This document shows positions 9,049 to 19,109 of a stretch of DNA of 64,000 bases, piece after piece. The notes below the pieces were generated by a model, which saw only the letters and a list, made by a program, of their open reading frames with translations, did not search any database and was not told the origin of the DNA. The position numbers and the translations under genes are program-made. This DNA comes from Sphingomonas populi (lineage in GTDB: Bacteria; Pseudomonadota; Alphaproteobacteria; Sphingomonadales; Sphingomonadaceae). The stretch is taken from assembly GCF_004208535.1 (NCBI RefSeq), contig NZ_SGIS01000007.1:17701-81700 (forward strand), in the 5' to 3' direction. Position 1 is the stretch's first letter, and each line of letters opens with the position of its first letter.

Positions 9049-11892
9049 CTATGTTTGCGCCGGCTCCGTGACGACGAGCCGGCGATACGCCCAGCCGATT
9101 CCGATCAGCGCGAACCCCAGCCCCATGAACGACAGGATGCGCAAAATCCCTTCCAGCGCGGCGGCGTCGATCAGAAACACCTTCAGCGTCACCGCCGTCA
9201 GCAGCGCCAGCCCGGTGACACGCAGTTCGGCGGTGCGGGTGCGGATGCCAATCCCCAGCCACACGATCGCCAGCCCAAGCAACGCCGCCGAATAGAGCCA
9301 GGTCTCGGTGCGATCGACCGCGCCGGTCAGGATCGTACCATGCGTCACCTGCCGCACCGTCGCCGCGACCGCGACCAGCACCGCCGCCAGCAACGCGATC
9401 CGCCCGCGACGATCGTGCCGCCACGGCCACAGCCACAGCGCTATCAGCCCGGCATCGAGCGTCGCCAGATTGAACACAGGCACCGGCCCAACCGCCTGCG
9501 CCACGAACACCGGATCGAGGATCAACAGATCGAACCACACGAACCGCGCCAGCCCCAGCACCAGCAGCGCCCGCGACAGCACGCGCTGCCGCGCCCCGAT
9601 CGCCCAGGCCGCGACGAGCAACGCCTGCGTGATCGTCACGCGCTCCGCCATGCCAAGCGCGGTGAACCGCGCCGCATCACCAATCGCCAGCGGCTGCTTG
9701 GCGAGCGCGTACAGCGTGACGACGCCGACCGCCGCCACCGCGACGATCGCCCGCTGCCGCCACACCGCCGCAACCGGACGCCGCCACGCCAACGCGCCCG
9801 CGATCAGCGCGGCGGGTAGCGTCAGCTCGCGCAGGATCGTCGCGATCGGCGGGAGCAGCAGGAACGGCAAACGGTCGCCGAGGATCGACCGCCCGGCCAG
9901 CCAGACCAGTTCGGCGACCGGATGCCACGCGAACGCCAGCGTCGCGATCCCCGCCGCCGCAGCCGCGCCGGGCAGCGGCAACCGCGCCGCGATGATGAGC
10001 GCGGTGGCAAGCCCCAGCCCCGCTGCATGCCACGGCGCGGGCAACGCCGCCGGCACCAGCGCCAGTCCGATCGCCAGCGCGATCCAACCCAGCACGACGC
10101 GGCTCACCCGATCTGTCAGCAGCCAGCCGGTCGCCGCGATCAGCGCGGCGGGCAACAGCCCGAGTGCGATCAGGTCGGCGAGCGGCGGCGCCGGCGCGGC
10201 GGTGACGACGCTCGCCACATAGGCGTGCGTCCCGTCGATGTTCAACGCGACGGCAAGAATCGTCGCAAACAAGGGTGCGACGGCGAGCTGCCCAAGCGCG
10301 GCATCCCCCGCCCGCCGCGACCAGCCCGCCAGCGCAACGCCGATCGCAAGCCATATCGGCCAGCGCCACGGATCAGGCAGCACCTCCGCCGCCGCGATGC
10401 CGACGAGCAAAGCAGCCGCCGCCGCGCCCCCGACCAGGCCCGGCGAAACCCGGAAGCGCGGGTCCGCCTCCGCCCGCGCGCGCCAACTGATCGCGCCACA
10501 GGCGAGCGCGAGTGCCAGCAGCAGCGCGCACCACGCCGCTGGCGCCAGCAGCGCCGGATCGACGGCGATGCTTACCAGCGCCGGCCCGGCGGTGCCGCCC
10601 ACCGCGATCGCCGCCCAGAGCGCACTGCGCCGGAGCAACGCGTGGCCGGGCACCGCGAACAGCAAAGTGATCGCCACCGCCGCCCACGCCGCCGGCACAT
10701 GCACCGGCTGGAGCAAGGCAGTGGCGAGCAGCATCAGCACCAGCGGGAGCGCGGCACCCGCGCCGGGGACGAGCTTCGCGTCCCGCCAACCCAGCCACAG
10801 CGCCGCCGCGCTCAGCAACAGGTACAGACCCCATGACAGTGCGGAGAAATCGAGCGCGGGCGCCAGCACCAGCAATTGCACGAACCCGGCGATCAGCGGC
10901 AAAAGCCGCAGCCACGGTCGCCGCGCGGCCGCGCCGGTACTTGGCAGCGCCAGCGTCGCGCCGATCGCGAGCAAAAGCACGAACCCGCCGACCCCGGCGA
11001 GTCCGCCGCCCGGCAGCATCACGATCAGCAGGTTCGCCCAGGCGAAGCCGCCACCGCATGCCGCCAGCGCCAGCCACGCCCAGCCGCGCCGGATCGCCAG
11101 GCCGAACAAAGCCGCGATCAGCAACGCGAGATACACCAGCAACGGCCCGACTCCGCTCGCGCCGAAGCCCGCCAGCAACGGTGCGACGAAGCCACCGATC
11201 AACGCCATGATCGCGGTTGGCGAGCCATGCCGCAACGCGAGGCCGAGCGCGGCGAGCGTCACCGCCACCATCAGCGCGAACGCCGCACCCGCGCCGATCA
11301 GATGGTACACGGCGGCACCGACGTACAGAGTCGCATAGAGGCTCGCGGTGCCCGCGCCCGCCAGCACCTGGGCGATGCGCGGATCGTCACGGGTAGCGGC
11401 CAGACGCCGCACCACCTCGCTGCCGGCGATCAGCACCAGCCCGAACAGCCCGGCGAGCAGTGTGCGCGCCGCCGGCCCGAGCAGCCCGCTCTCGATCGAA
11501 TAGCGCACGAGGAAGAACGCCGACAGCACCAGCGCCGCACCACCGATCCAGATCGGCAGCTTGCCGCCGACAAGACTCTCGAAACTGATCCGCACCGGTT
11601 CGCGCGCCGGATGGGGCGGCGGTGCAGGTTCCGCCGAAGGAGGCGCAGGCGCGGGTTCGGGGACCGCCTCCGGTGTCGGGGCCTCGAACGTGACGTCGGG
11701 CAAGCGCACGCGCGCAGGCGTTCGTTCGGCCGGATGCTCGGCCTCCACGATCGGTTCGTGCGTCGGCGGCTCACGCAACACTCCGTCGAGCCGCAGGTCC
11801 CGCACCTGTGCCTCAAGCGCACGCGTGCGACCGAGCAGGTTGCGGACCATCAATCCCAGCGCGACGACCGCGATCAGCAACACTCCGGTCAT
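9049..11892 (-). CDS. DUF2339 family giant membrane protein
   Basis: This protein of about 947 residues has one N-terminal helix, a charged and proline-rich stretch (about 45-110), then more than twenty hydrophobic segments to the C-terminus. That is the DUF2339 pattern: very large, polytopic inner-membrane proteins of unknown function. The open frame extends upstream to 13098, but I start at the ATG at 11892 (MTGVLLIAVVALGLMVRNLL), which has GGAG about six bases before it; further extension would run antisense through dapF. It is divergent from the DapF-like gene. A role in envelope polymer or transport is often supposed but nothing in the sequence proves it. Confidence 0.85.
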   Translation of the reverse strand: MTGVLLIAVVALGLMVRNLLGRTRALEAQVRDLRLDGVLREPPTHEPIVEAEHPAERTPARVRLPDVTFEAPTPEAVPEPAPAPPSAEPAPPPHPAREPVRISFESLVGGKLPIWIGGAALVLSAFFLVRYSIESGLLGPAARTLLAGLFGLVLIAGSEVVRRLAATRDDPRIAQVLAGAGTASLYATLYVGAAVYHLIGAGAAFALMVAVTLAALGLALRHGSPTAIMALIGGFVAPLLAGFGASGVGPLLVYLALLIAALFGLAIRRGWAWLALAACGGGFAWANLLIVMLPGGGLAGVGGFVLLLAIGATLALPSTGAAARRPWLRLLPLIAGFVQLLVLAPALDFSALSWGLYLLLSAAALWLGWRDAKLVPGAGAALPLVLMLLATALLQPVHVPAAWAAVAITLLFAVPGHALLRRSALWAAIAVGGTAGPALVSIAVDPALLAPAAWCALLLALALACGAISWRARAEADPRFRVSPGLVGGAAAAALLVGIAAAEVLPDPWRWPIWLAIGVALAGWSRRAGDAALGQLAVAPLFATILAVALNIDGTHAYVASVVTAAPAPPLADLIALGLLPAALIAATGWLLTDRVSRVVLGWIALAIGLALVPAALPAPWHAAGLGLATALIIAARLPLPGAAAAAGIATLAFAWHPVAELVWLAGRSILGDRLPFLLLPPIATILRELTLPAALIAGALAWRRPVAAVWRQRAIVAVAAVGVVTLYALAKQPLAIGDAARFTALGMAERVTITQALLVAAWAIGARQRVLSRALLVLGLARFVWFDLLILDPVFVAQAVGPVPVFNLATLDAGLIALWLWPWRHDRRGRIALLAAVLVAVAATVRQVTHGTILTGAVDRTETWLYSAALLGLAIVWLGIGIRTRTAELRVTGLALLTAVTLKVFLIDAAALEGILRILSFMGLGFALIGIGWAYRRLVVTEPAQT

Positions 11893-11994
11893 CGTCACTC
11901 CAGACCACCCCGCCAGGGCAATAGCATGACTGATGCGCGACACGAACTTTCGCGGACGGTATCGGGGCGGATCGGCTTGCGCTATGCGGCCCCC

Positions 11995-12945
11995 ATGCAG
12001 ATCGACTTCGTCAAATGCCACGGTTCGGGCAACGACTTCCCGCTGATCGACGCGCGCGACGGCGCGGTCGCCGAGCGTGATTGGCCTGCGATAGCACGCG
12101 CGCTTGCCGATCGCGCCGGACCGGTCGGCGGCGACGGGCTCTTGTTGCTGACGGCGGGCGACAGCGAGCACGCTTTCGGCATGCGGATGTTCAACAGCGA
12201 TGGCAGCGAGGCCGAGACGTGTCTCAACGGCCTGCGCTGCGTCGCGCGCGCGGGGTTCGAGCGGCTCGGCCTGGATGCTGCGACCGTGCGGCTCAAGACG
12301 TCGGAAGCAACGGTCGCACGCGATCCCGATCTCGCGCCCGGCGTGGTGACGATCCGCGAAACCGCCGGCCCGGCAACGCGCGATGTGACCGCCTGGCCGC
12401 TTCATGGCGCCGGCGCGGAGATCATCGACACGCCGATCGCGATGCTCGGCAGCGACCGCGCCTTCACCGCGATCGCCATTCCCAATCCGCATCTGATCAC
12501 CTTCGTCGAAACGATCGACGAGGCCGAACTGGTCGCGATCGGCGCGCTTTGCGAGGCCGCGCCCGACTGGTTGCCCAACCGCGCCAATGTCAGCTTCGTC
12601 GAGGTGCGCAAAACCGGCCTGTTCGTCCGCACGTTCGAGCGCGGCGTCGGCCTCACCAACAGTTGCGGCAGCGCGATGGCCGCCTCGACCTATGCCGCCT
12701 GCCTCACGAGCCGCGCCGAGTTCGGCCGCGAAATCGCCGTGTTCAACCGCGGCGGGCTGGTCCGCGCACAGGCGGAGGCGACCGGCCTGGTCCGGCTGTC
12801 GGGCAATGCGACGGTCGAATGGGCCGGCACGATCACGGTCGATCCTGCAACCGAGCGCGCGCGCGATCTCGTCGTGGCCACGCGTTGCGACAGCGAGCGC
12901 GTCGCGTGGAGCCAAGCTGTCGAAACGCTGTGCGCGGCCGGCTAA
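11995..12945 (+). CDS. dapF: Diaminopimelate epimerase-like racemase (DapF family, divergent)
   Basis: DapF interconverts LL- and meso-diaminopimelate for lysine and peptidoglycan. The fold signatures are here: GSGNDF near residue 10, a first catalytic cysteine at 76 (SEAETCLNGLRC) and a second at 224 (GLTNSCGSAM). In typical DapF these read CGNGARC and ACGSGACA, so both loops are altered while the cysteines remain. At 316 residues it is some 35-40 longer than usual, mostly at the C-terminus. An ATG at 11926 is in frame, but homology favours 11995. It may be the cell's DapF or a paralogous amino-acid racemase; see findings. The gene stands alone, divergent from DUF2339. Confidence 0.8.
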   Translation: MQIDFVKCHGSGNDFPLIDARDGAVAERDWPAIARALADRAGPVGGDGLLLLTAGDSEHAFGMRMFNSDGSEAETCLNGLRCVARAGFERLGLDAATVRLKTSEATVARDPDLAPGVVTIRETAGPATRDVTAWPLHGAGAEIIDTPIAMLGSDRAFTAIAIPNPHLITFVETIDEAELVAIGALCEAAPDWLPNRANVSFVEVRKTGLFVRTFERGVGLTNSCGSAMAASTYAACLTSRAEFGREIAVFNRGGLVRAQAEATGLVRLSGNATVEWAGTITVDPATERARDLVVATRCDSERVAWSQAVETLCAAG

Positions 12946-13019
12946 CCCCCTGTTCAGCCAGACCGTGCAACCGAGCTCTTCCCGTGTCGTTTCGACGGCA
13001 CACTGAAAGGACGGATGCC

Positions 13020-13568
13020 ATGAACCCGATTTTCCGCTTCGCCGCCATCGCGGCGACCGCGTCGCTCGCGCTGGCCGCGCCGGCCATCGCGCAGACACGC
13101 GACGACGATGCCCGCTTCGAGGCCGCGCAACAGCGCTTCGACAACGAACTCAATATCTTCCGGCAGGAGTTCGACCGGTATCAGGCCGCGCGCGCACGCG
13201 GCTATGGCAATCAGGGCTATTATAACGGCCCGCGCAACGCCCCGCCGCAGCCCTACGTCCAGCCCTATGGCGACGACCGCGATGAGGGCGGCTACGACCC
13301 CTCGCGCTATTACCGCGACGGACCAACCTATCAGGAGCGCGTGCTTAGCACCAACGACCGCGTCTATCGCGGCAATGACGGCCGCTATTATTGCAAGCGC
13401 AACGACGGCACGACCGGCCTCATCATCGGTGCGGCTGGCGGCGGCATTCTCGGCAACGTGATCGACGGCGGCCATTCGCGCATCGTCGGCACGCTGCTCG
13501 GCGGTGCTGTCGGCGCGCTGGCGGGCAAGGCGATCGACCAGAACAGCAGCCAGGTCCGCTGCCGCTGA
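13020..13568 (+). CDS. Exported glycine-zipper protein
   Basis: A signal peptide (MNPIFRFAAIAATASLALAA, cleaved near AIAQ) precedes a charged and Tyr/Pro/Gly-rich middle (about 55-110). A C-terminal glycine zipper follows at about 137-175 (GAAGGGILGNVIDGG, then TLLGGAVGALAGKAID). The family, often named glycine zipper 2TM domain or 17 kDa surface-antigen type, is outer-membrane associated. AAGGA lies upstream of the ATG. It has no lipobox. It follows dapF by 74 bases, in the same direction. No enzymatic role is expected. Confidence 0.82.
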   Translation: MNPIFRFAAIAATASLALAAPAIAQTRDDDARFEAAQQRFDNELNIFRQEFDRYQAARARGYGNQGYYNGPRNAPPQPYVQPYGDDRDEGGYDPSRYYRDGPTYQERVLSTNDRVYRGNDGRYYCKRNDGTTGLIIGAAGGGILGNVIDGGHSRIVGTLLGGAVGALAGKAIDQNSSQVRCR

Positions 13569-13699
13569 TCAACGATTCGGCGCGCGTCGCCGCGATCGGG
13601 CTTGGCGGGGCCAAGTGCATCGCGGTGATCGCGCGCGGGCGCCACGTCCTCAGCCGCGATCGGTGTCGCCGGATTTGGGTCGATTTTTAGGCGACGCGT

Positions 13700-15292
13700 T
13701 CAGTGCTGCCGGAATACCGGCGCACGCAGTTCGACGTCGCTCACCACCGGGCCGGGCTGGCTATGGTCGACCTTGTACAGCACGCTGGTGCCGTCACGCC
13801 AGATTTCGACCAGCCCGGTCGCGAGGCGCGGATCATAAGCGGGTGGCTGGATCAGCCACACATAATCGAACGCATCGCGCGGGAAGCGCGCCAGCGAGGT
13901 CGAGATCGGCCGCCACCATTCGCGCGGGCATTGCACCGCCGTCACGATCTCGGACGGGTCGTGGGCGTAGCGCTTGGCCTTGGCATATTGCGTGGTGAGC
14001 AATTGCGCGCCCGCCATCGACCATTGGTCGTTCGAATAGGCCATGCGCCGTTCGAGCGCGATCGCGGGAAGATGTTCGAGCCGTGAGGCGGTCCAGTCGC
14101 CATAGCATTTCTCGCCGACGAACGAGACCAGCCGCGCGCCGACCGGCACATGATCGAGCGCCTTCAGCTCGCGCTCATAGGTCTGTGCGTAGATCCAGAA
14201 GCTCGCCGTCGTCGCCGCGATGCGGACGAGGAAGAAGCTGAGGCCGAGCGTCGCCAGCACCCACGTACCCAGCACCGACAGCTCGGTCTTGGGCCGGATC
14301 GCGATCACCGCGACCGCGAGCATGAACGGCACCAGCCGCATGTCGGCATAGGCAGAGCCGAACACGATGCGCGGCAGCAGGATATAGACGAGCAGCAGGA
14401 ACGCCGCCGACAGGCCGAGATTGCGCGAATATTGGATGCTCGGGTCGCGCACCGCGCGGACCAGGATCATTAGCACCACCGCGACGCTGGCGATGTCGAG
14501 CAGCTCCCAGCGATCGCGGAACACCATCACCATCCAGCCGATCTTGGCGCGCCAGTTGAACCAGTCGGTGGTCTGCCCGCCGACATGATCGCCGCTGCGC
14601 CAGAAGATCATCAGCGCCATCGGCAGCGCCAAGGGCACGCAGGCCAGCCCGGCGCGGATCAGCGCCTTGTACCAGCGATGCCCGGCATCATGCTGGCGGA
14701 TCAGCTCGGCCGAGAAGGCGAGTACGCCGAGCGTTCCCCAGCCGAAGGTGTGGCACACCCACAGCAGGCATGAAATCGGCACGAAGATCGCCGCGCGCAG
14801 CCGCACCCGCCCGAGCCGCGCCAGCCTGAGCCACAGCGCGAACAGGTTGAGCGCGATCACCATCGACAGCTCGAAATTCACGAAGCCGAAGTGGAACGGA
14901 TAGCTGTAGGCCAGCGGCAGCGCGAACAACGCGGTGGCGGGGATGCGACCATGCACCTCGCGCGCGATCCACAGCAGCCCGGATACCATCAGCGCCGGGA
15001 TCGCCATCACGATCAGCTTGACGCCCAGTTCCAGCCCGAACAGCTTGGCCATCGGGATGATGAGCAGATCGATGCCGAGATTGCCGATCAGCGACCAGTT
15101 GAAATCATACCATTCCTTCAGGAACGGGTGATCGGCGATGGCGAGCTGCACGCGGAAGCGGCCCATATGGCCGGGCAGATCGACCAGCGGCGGAATCTCG
15201 GGGCGCAGCAACGGGATGATCGCGATCAGCGTCGCGGCGATCACGAACAGACGTGTCTGCCACCAACGCGGCGCTTGCTGGGGTTCGACCAT
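13700..15292 (-). CDS. Polytopic membrane protein, paralogue of the next gene upstream
   Basis: About 530 residues with roughly ten membrane helices and a C-terminal non-membrane domain of about 130 residues, presumably periplasmic (includes VPVGARLVSFVGEKCYGDWT). Between helices it shares the pattern FALPLAYSYPFHFGFVNFEL with the gene at 15303-16445 (FALPFAYNLAFLHGFLNAT), so the two are tandem paralogues. The layout resembles lipid-linked sugar glycosyltransferases with many helices (GT-C type), but I see no convincing catalytic motif. The ATG at 15292 is chosen; upstream extension is low-complexity. It begins 10 bases after the upstream gene's stop, so they form an operon. Confidence 0.75.
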   Translation of the reverse strand: MVEPQQAPRWWQTRLFVIAATLIAIIPLLRPEIPPLVDLPGHMGRFRVQLAIADHPFLKEWYDFNWSLIGNLGIDLLIIPMAKLFGLELGVKLIVMAIPALMVSGLLWIAREVHGRIPATALFALPLAYSYPFHFGFVNFELSMVIALNLFALWLRLARLGRVRLRAAIFVPISCLLWVCHTFGWGTLGVLAFSAELIRQHDAGHRWYKALIRAGLACVPLALPMALMIFWRSGDHVGGQTTDWFNWRAKIGWMVMVFRDRWELLDIASVAVVLMILVRAVRDPSIQYSRNLGLSAAFLLLVYILLPRIVFGSAYADMRLVPFMLAVAVIAIRPKTELSVLGTWVLATLGLSFFLVRIAATTASFWIYAQTYERELKALDHVPVGARLVSFVGEKCYGDWTASRLEHLPAIALERRMAYSNDQWSMAGAQLLTTQYAKAKRYAHDPSEIVTAVQCPREWWRPISTSLARFPRDAFDYVWLIQPPAYDPRLATGLVEIWRDGTSVLYKVDHSQPGPVVSDVELRAPVFRQH

Positions 15293-15302
15293 CCGCGCGC
15301 TT

Positions 15303-16445
15303 CTAACGGGCGGCAGGCGGGTGCGACAAGCCGCGATGGGAGTCGGCGGGCAGGAAATCGCGCGCATCGCTCTCGACGCGGAGCGAGTCCGCGCTTTCAA
15401 TCGCGAAGCTGGCGGCACCCGCAACGGCGCGCACTGCCAGAAAGGCGAGCGCCGCCCACGCCACCTCACCACGGCGGTGCAGCTTCACGCGCGCAGTGCA
15501 GCGGATCGACAGCAAGGCGAGGATGATCGCATAGGGCGCGACCGTCATATCCGCCCCGGCGGGCATCGCGACGAACAGCACCAGCAGACCAATCGTGGCG
15601 GCGACGAGCATCGGCGCATGGACGAAGCGCCGGTCGCGGTAGCTTTTGTAGATGACCAGCGCGATGACGACCATGCAGCCTGCGTCGAACAGCGGCCAAC
15701 GGTCACGCAGCGCCATCGTCAGCCAGCCCGGCTTGAGCGGGAGGCTACCCAGCCAATCCACCCCGCCCGGATGCCACGTCAGCAGCATCAGTGCTGCCGG
15801 AGCGAGCGGCAGGCAGGCAAGCGCGGCGCGCCCTCCGCATTCGCCCCAGCCGCGCCGTACAGTGTCCTGTTCGACGGCGCGTTCGCGCGCGAGTTCGGCG
15901 GCGAAGATCATTACGCCGAGGGACAGCCAGCCCAACACATGCGTCGCGCAGATCAACGCCGAGAGAATAACGAACACCGCCGCCCGCATTCGTGGTCGCC
16001 CTCCCAGCCGCAGCCACACGGCAAAGGCACCCAGCGCGAGCGCCATCGCCAGCGTCGCGTTTAGGAAGCCGTGGAGGAAGGCGAGATTATAGGCGAAGGG
16101 CAGCGCGAAATAGGCGCTCGGCTGCACACGGCCATGCGCTTGGTCCGACAACCACAGCATAGCGGCAGCCGTCAGCACGGGGATCGCGACGACGATTGCC
16201 TTGATCGCCAGTCCGAGTCCCAGCATCGGTGTCAGCGCGGCGGCGAGCAGGTCGATGGCTGGCCGCCACGGGAAGAGCGGTGCCGCGTCGCTCCCGAACA
16301 TCGCCTGGAGGCGTGGCGGAACCAGCGGCCACAGCAGTGGCGCCGCGACCAGCAGCAGCGCGAGCGCGATGCACCATCGCGTCTCCCACCAGGGGCGCTG
16401 CGGAATACGCGTGGCGGCGCTAGTCTTCGGGGTTCGCGCGTTCAA
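15303..16445 (-). CDS. Polytopic membrane protein, tandem paralogue; start uncertain
   Basis: The conserved part begins near PWWETRWCIALALLL and contains about nine to ten hydrophobic helices, including GRPRMRAAVFVILSALICATH, which aligns with the downstream paralogue. It lacks most of the downstream protein's long C-terminal domain. No ATG lies between the argG stop and the first helix; I use a TTG at 16445, giving about 380 residues. A GTG at 16568 is in frame but overlaps argG by 83 bases. No strong ribosome site is visible, so it may depend on translation coupled to argG. Function unknown; GT-C-like transfer of lipid-linked sugars is a guess. Confidence 0.65.
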   Translation of the reverse strand: MNARTPKTSAATRIPQRPWWETRWCIALALLLVAAPLLWPLVPPRLQAMFGSDAAPLFPWRPAIDLLAAALTPMLGLGLAIKAIVVAIPVLTAAAMLWLSDQAHGRVQPSAYFALPFAYNLAFLHGFLNATLAMALALGAFAVWLRLGGRPRMRAAVFVILSALICATHVLGWLSLGVMIFAAELARERAVEQDTVRRGWGECGGRAALACLPLAPAALMLLTWHPGGVDWLGSLPLKPGWLTMALRDRWPLFDAGCMVVIALVIYKSYRDRRFVHAPMLVAATIGLLVLFVAMPAGADMTVAPYAIILALLSIRCTARVKLHRRGEVAWAALAFLAVRAVAGAASFAIESADSLRVESDARDFLPADSHRGLSHPPAAR

Positions 16446-16485
16446 TGCAGAGCCACTCTGGCGAACCGCGAACCCCGCAGCCGCC

Positions 16486-17703
16486 TCAGCGGTCGCGGCG
16501 GCCGAGCAAGCGCAGCCGCAATGCGTTGAGCTTGATGAAGCCCGCTGCGTCACGCTGGTCGTAAGCACCCTGATCGTCCTCGAAGGTGACGACCTTCTCC
16601 GAATAGAGCGAGTAAGGCGATTTGCGGCCCGTCACCGACACATTGCCCTTGTAGAGCTTGAGCCGCACCGTGCCCGTCACCTTGGTCTGGCTGTGGTCGA
16701 TCGCCGCCTGCAGCATCTCGCGTTCGGGCGAGAACCAGAAGCCGTTATAGACCAGCTCGGCATAGCGCGGCGCCAGTTCGTCCTTGAGGTGCGCCGCGCC
16801 GCGATCGAGCGTGAGCTGCTCGATACCGCGATGCGCGAGGTGATAGATCGTGCCGCCCGGCGTCTCGTACATGCCGCGCGACTTCATGCCGACGAAGCGG
16901 TTCTCGACCAGATCGAGCCGGCCGATGCCGTGCTTGCGGCCATATTCGTTGAGCGTTTCAAGCAAGGTCGCCGGCGACATGCCGACGCCGTTGATCGCGA
17001 CGCCGTCGCCACCCTCGAAATCGATCGTGATGACCTCGGGCGTGTCGGGCGCGTCCTCGGGGTTGACGGTGCGCGAATAGACGTAGTCGGGCACTTCCTG
17101 CCACGGATCTTCGAGCACTTTGCCCTCGGACGAGGTGTGCAGCATGTTGGCGTCGGTGGAGAACGGCGATTCGCCGCGCTTGTCCTTCGAGACGGCGATC
17201 TGGTGCTGCTCGGCGAACTCGATCAGGCGGGTGCGGCTGGTGAGATCCCACTCACGCCACGGCGCGATCACCTTGATGTCGGGGGCGAGCGCGTAATAGC
17301 CGAGTTCGAAGCGGACCTGATCGTTGCCCTTGCCGGTCGCACCGTGGCTGACCGCGTCGGCGCCGACCATTCTGGCGATCTCGATCTGGCGCTTGGCGAT
17401 CAGCGGCCGCGCGATCGAGGTGCCGAGCAGGTACAGCCCCTCATACAGCGCATTCGCGCGCATCATCGGGAAGACGTAATCCTTGACGAACTCCTCGCGC
17501 AGATCGTCGATGAAGATATGCTCGGGCTTCACGCCCGCAAGCTCGGCCTTCTTGCGCGCCGGCTCCAGCTCCTCGCCCTGGCCGAGATCGGCGGTGAAGG
17601 TGACGACTTCGCAGTTATAGGTCTGCTGGAGCCACTTCAAAATCACCGAGGTGTCGAGGCCACCCGAATAGGCAAGGACGACTCGGTTGATCTGATCGGA
17701 CAT
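16486..17703 (-). CDS. argG: Argininosuccinate synthase
   Basis: ArgG joins citrulline and aspartate with ATP to give argininosuccinate, the step before arginine. The 405-residue length is standard. The ATP loop [10 protein letters not shown] is at residues 10-19, and the family blocks KGNDQVRFE and [16 protein letters not shown] are intact. The ATG at 17703 starts the recognised N-terminus [15 protein letters not shown]. No argH or argB neighbours are in the window, so it is unlinked from the rest of the pathway here. The two membrane-protein genes lie downstream in the same direction. Confidence 0.97.
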   Translation of the reverse strand: MSDQINRVVLAYSGGLDTSVILKWLQQTYNCEVVTFTADLGQGEELEPARKKAELAGVKPEHIFIDDLREEFVKDYVFPMMRANALYEGLYLLGTSIARPLIAKRQIEIARMVGADAVSHGATGKGNDQVRFELGYYALAPDIKVIAPWREWDLTSRTRLIEFAEQHQIAVSKDKRGESPFSTDANMLHTSSEGKVLEDPWQEVPDYVYSRTVNPEDAPDTPEVITIDFEGGDGVAINGVGMSPATLLETLNEYGRKHGIGRLDLVENRFVGMKSRGMYETPGGTIYHLAHRGIEQLTLDRGAAHLKDELAPRYAELVYNGFWFSPEREMLQAAIDHSQTKVTGTVRLKLYKGNVSVTGRKSPYSLYSEKVVTFEDDQGAYDQRDAAGFIKLNALRLRLLGRRDR

Positions 17704-17738
17704 GCGTGGCTCCGGCGATTGAAGAAACGCCTGCGCCT

Positions 17739-19073
17739 CTAGGCGGCGCTTGCCCGGTTCGCAACCGTGATGCGTGCGGCGAGGCCGGGAAGGAACGCGC
17801 CGAGTGCCGCCGCGCGATACGCATAGCCGGTGATCAACGCCAGCCACAGCCCGGTCGCACCGAATGGCCGAAGCAGCAGATCGGTCGCGATATAGGTTGC
17901 GGTCGATACGATCGCGGCGTTGCGGAGCGCGCGGCCTTCGGTCGCGCCGATGAACACGCCATCGAGCAGCCACGCCGGTACGCCGATCAGCGGCACCAAC
18001 GCGACCAGCGGCACCAGCGCATAGGCGGCGTGGCGGACGTCCACGCTCGCCACCAGCGCGTCGACCATCGCCCCGCCGCCAACTGCCACGACGATCGCGA
18101 ACACTGCGGCTGCGGCGAGACAGAATTCGCCGGTCAGCCGCATCGCCCGCCAGAACCGTTCGCGTGACCCGGCGCCAATGGCTTGGCCGATCCGCGATTC
18201 GGCGGTGAAGCAGAAGCCGTCGAGCACGAACGCCGAGATCGAGACGAACTGCATCAACACCTGATTGGCCGCCAGTTGAGTCGCGCCAAGCCGCGCGCCG
18301 GCATTGGCGAACCAGGTGAACATCACCAGCAGCGCGATCGTGCGGATCATGATATCGGCGTTGACCGCGAGCAGCCGCCGCATCGCCGACGCGCCGAACA
18401 GCCCGGCACGCTGCAGCCCCGCGCGGCCCGCAGGCCCGAGCCGTCGTGCCACGATCGCTATGCCGCTGACGAACGCGATCCAGTCCGCCGCCGCCGTACC
18501 CAGCCCGACGCCACGCACGCCCCAATGAAAATGCCAGACGAACAGCACGTCGAGCACGATATTGGTGAGGTTGGCGACGATCTGGATCACCAGCGCGTCA
18601 CGCGTCCGCCCCAGGCCGAGCAGCCAGCCGTTGATCGCATACGCGCCGAGCAGGGCCGGCGCGCTGAGGAAGCGCGCCGAAACGAACGCGCGCGCCGCGC
18701 GATCGATGTCGGCGCCGCCCGCCAGAATCGCGAAGGCGGCCGGGATCAGCAGTACCTGCAACGCCAGCAGCGCCACACCGAAGCCAAGCCCCATCGCGAC
18801 CCCGCGCGCAAGCAACGCGGCGACCTCCACGTCATCGCCCGCACCGTGCGCCTGCGCGGTCAGCCCGGTCACCCCCATGCGCAAGAAGCCGAAGCTCCAG
18901 AAGACGAAGTTGATAACGGTCGCGCCCAGCGCCACGCCCGCCAGCGCCACCGTGTCGCCGGTGCGGCCGATCACGGCGGTATCGACGAGGCCGACCAGCG
19001 GGATCATCGCCTGCCCAAGCATGATCGGCCAGGCCTGCGCAAAGATCGCGCGGCGGGTGAGCGGGGCATCCAT
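17739..19073 (-). CDS. MATE family efflux transporter (DinF-like)
   Basis: The 444-residue protein has about twelve helices in two similar halves. It starts with [25 protein letters not shown], the MATE helix 1-2 pattern, and the DinF-like subgroup is suggested by [14 protein letters not shown] proteins export cationic drugs or metabolites in exchange for Na+ or H+. The stop lies 35 bases before the argG start on the same strand, so co-transcription is possible though the functions are unrelated. Substrate cannot be predicted. Confidence 0.93.
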   Translation of the reverse strand: MDAPLTRRAIFAQAWPIMLGQAMIPLVGLVDTAVIGRTGDTVALAGVALGATVINFVFWSFGFLRMGVTGLTAQAHGAGDDVEVAALLARGVAMGLGFGVALLALQVLLIPAAFAILAGGADIDRAARAFVSARFLSAPALLGAYAINGWLLGLGRTRDALVIQIVANLTNIVLDVLFVWHFHWGVRGVGLGTAAADWIAFVSGIAIVARRLGPAGRAGLQRAGLFGASAMRRLLAVNADIMIRTIALLVMFTWFANAGARLGATQLAANQVLMQFVSISAFVLDGFCFTAESRIGQAIGAGSRERFWRAMRLTGEFCLAAAAVFAIVVAVGGGAMVDALVASVDVRHAAYALVPLVALVPLIGVPAWLLDGVFIGATEGRALRNAAIVSTATYIATDLLLRPFGATGLWLALITGYAYRAAALGAFLPGLAARITVANRASAA

Positions 19074-19109
19074 GTCGGCGCTACACGTCCTGACCGTCCT
19101 ATTTCTTCC

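Noticed and set aside
11893..13098. Upstream extension of the DUF2339 protein to 13098
   Set aside because: The extra 400 residues are antisense to dapF and compositionally unlike the membrane protein. ATG 11892 has a ribosome site and the expected first helix.
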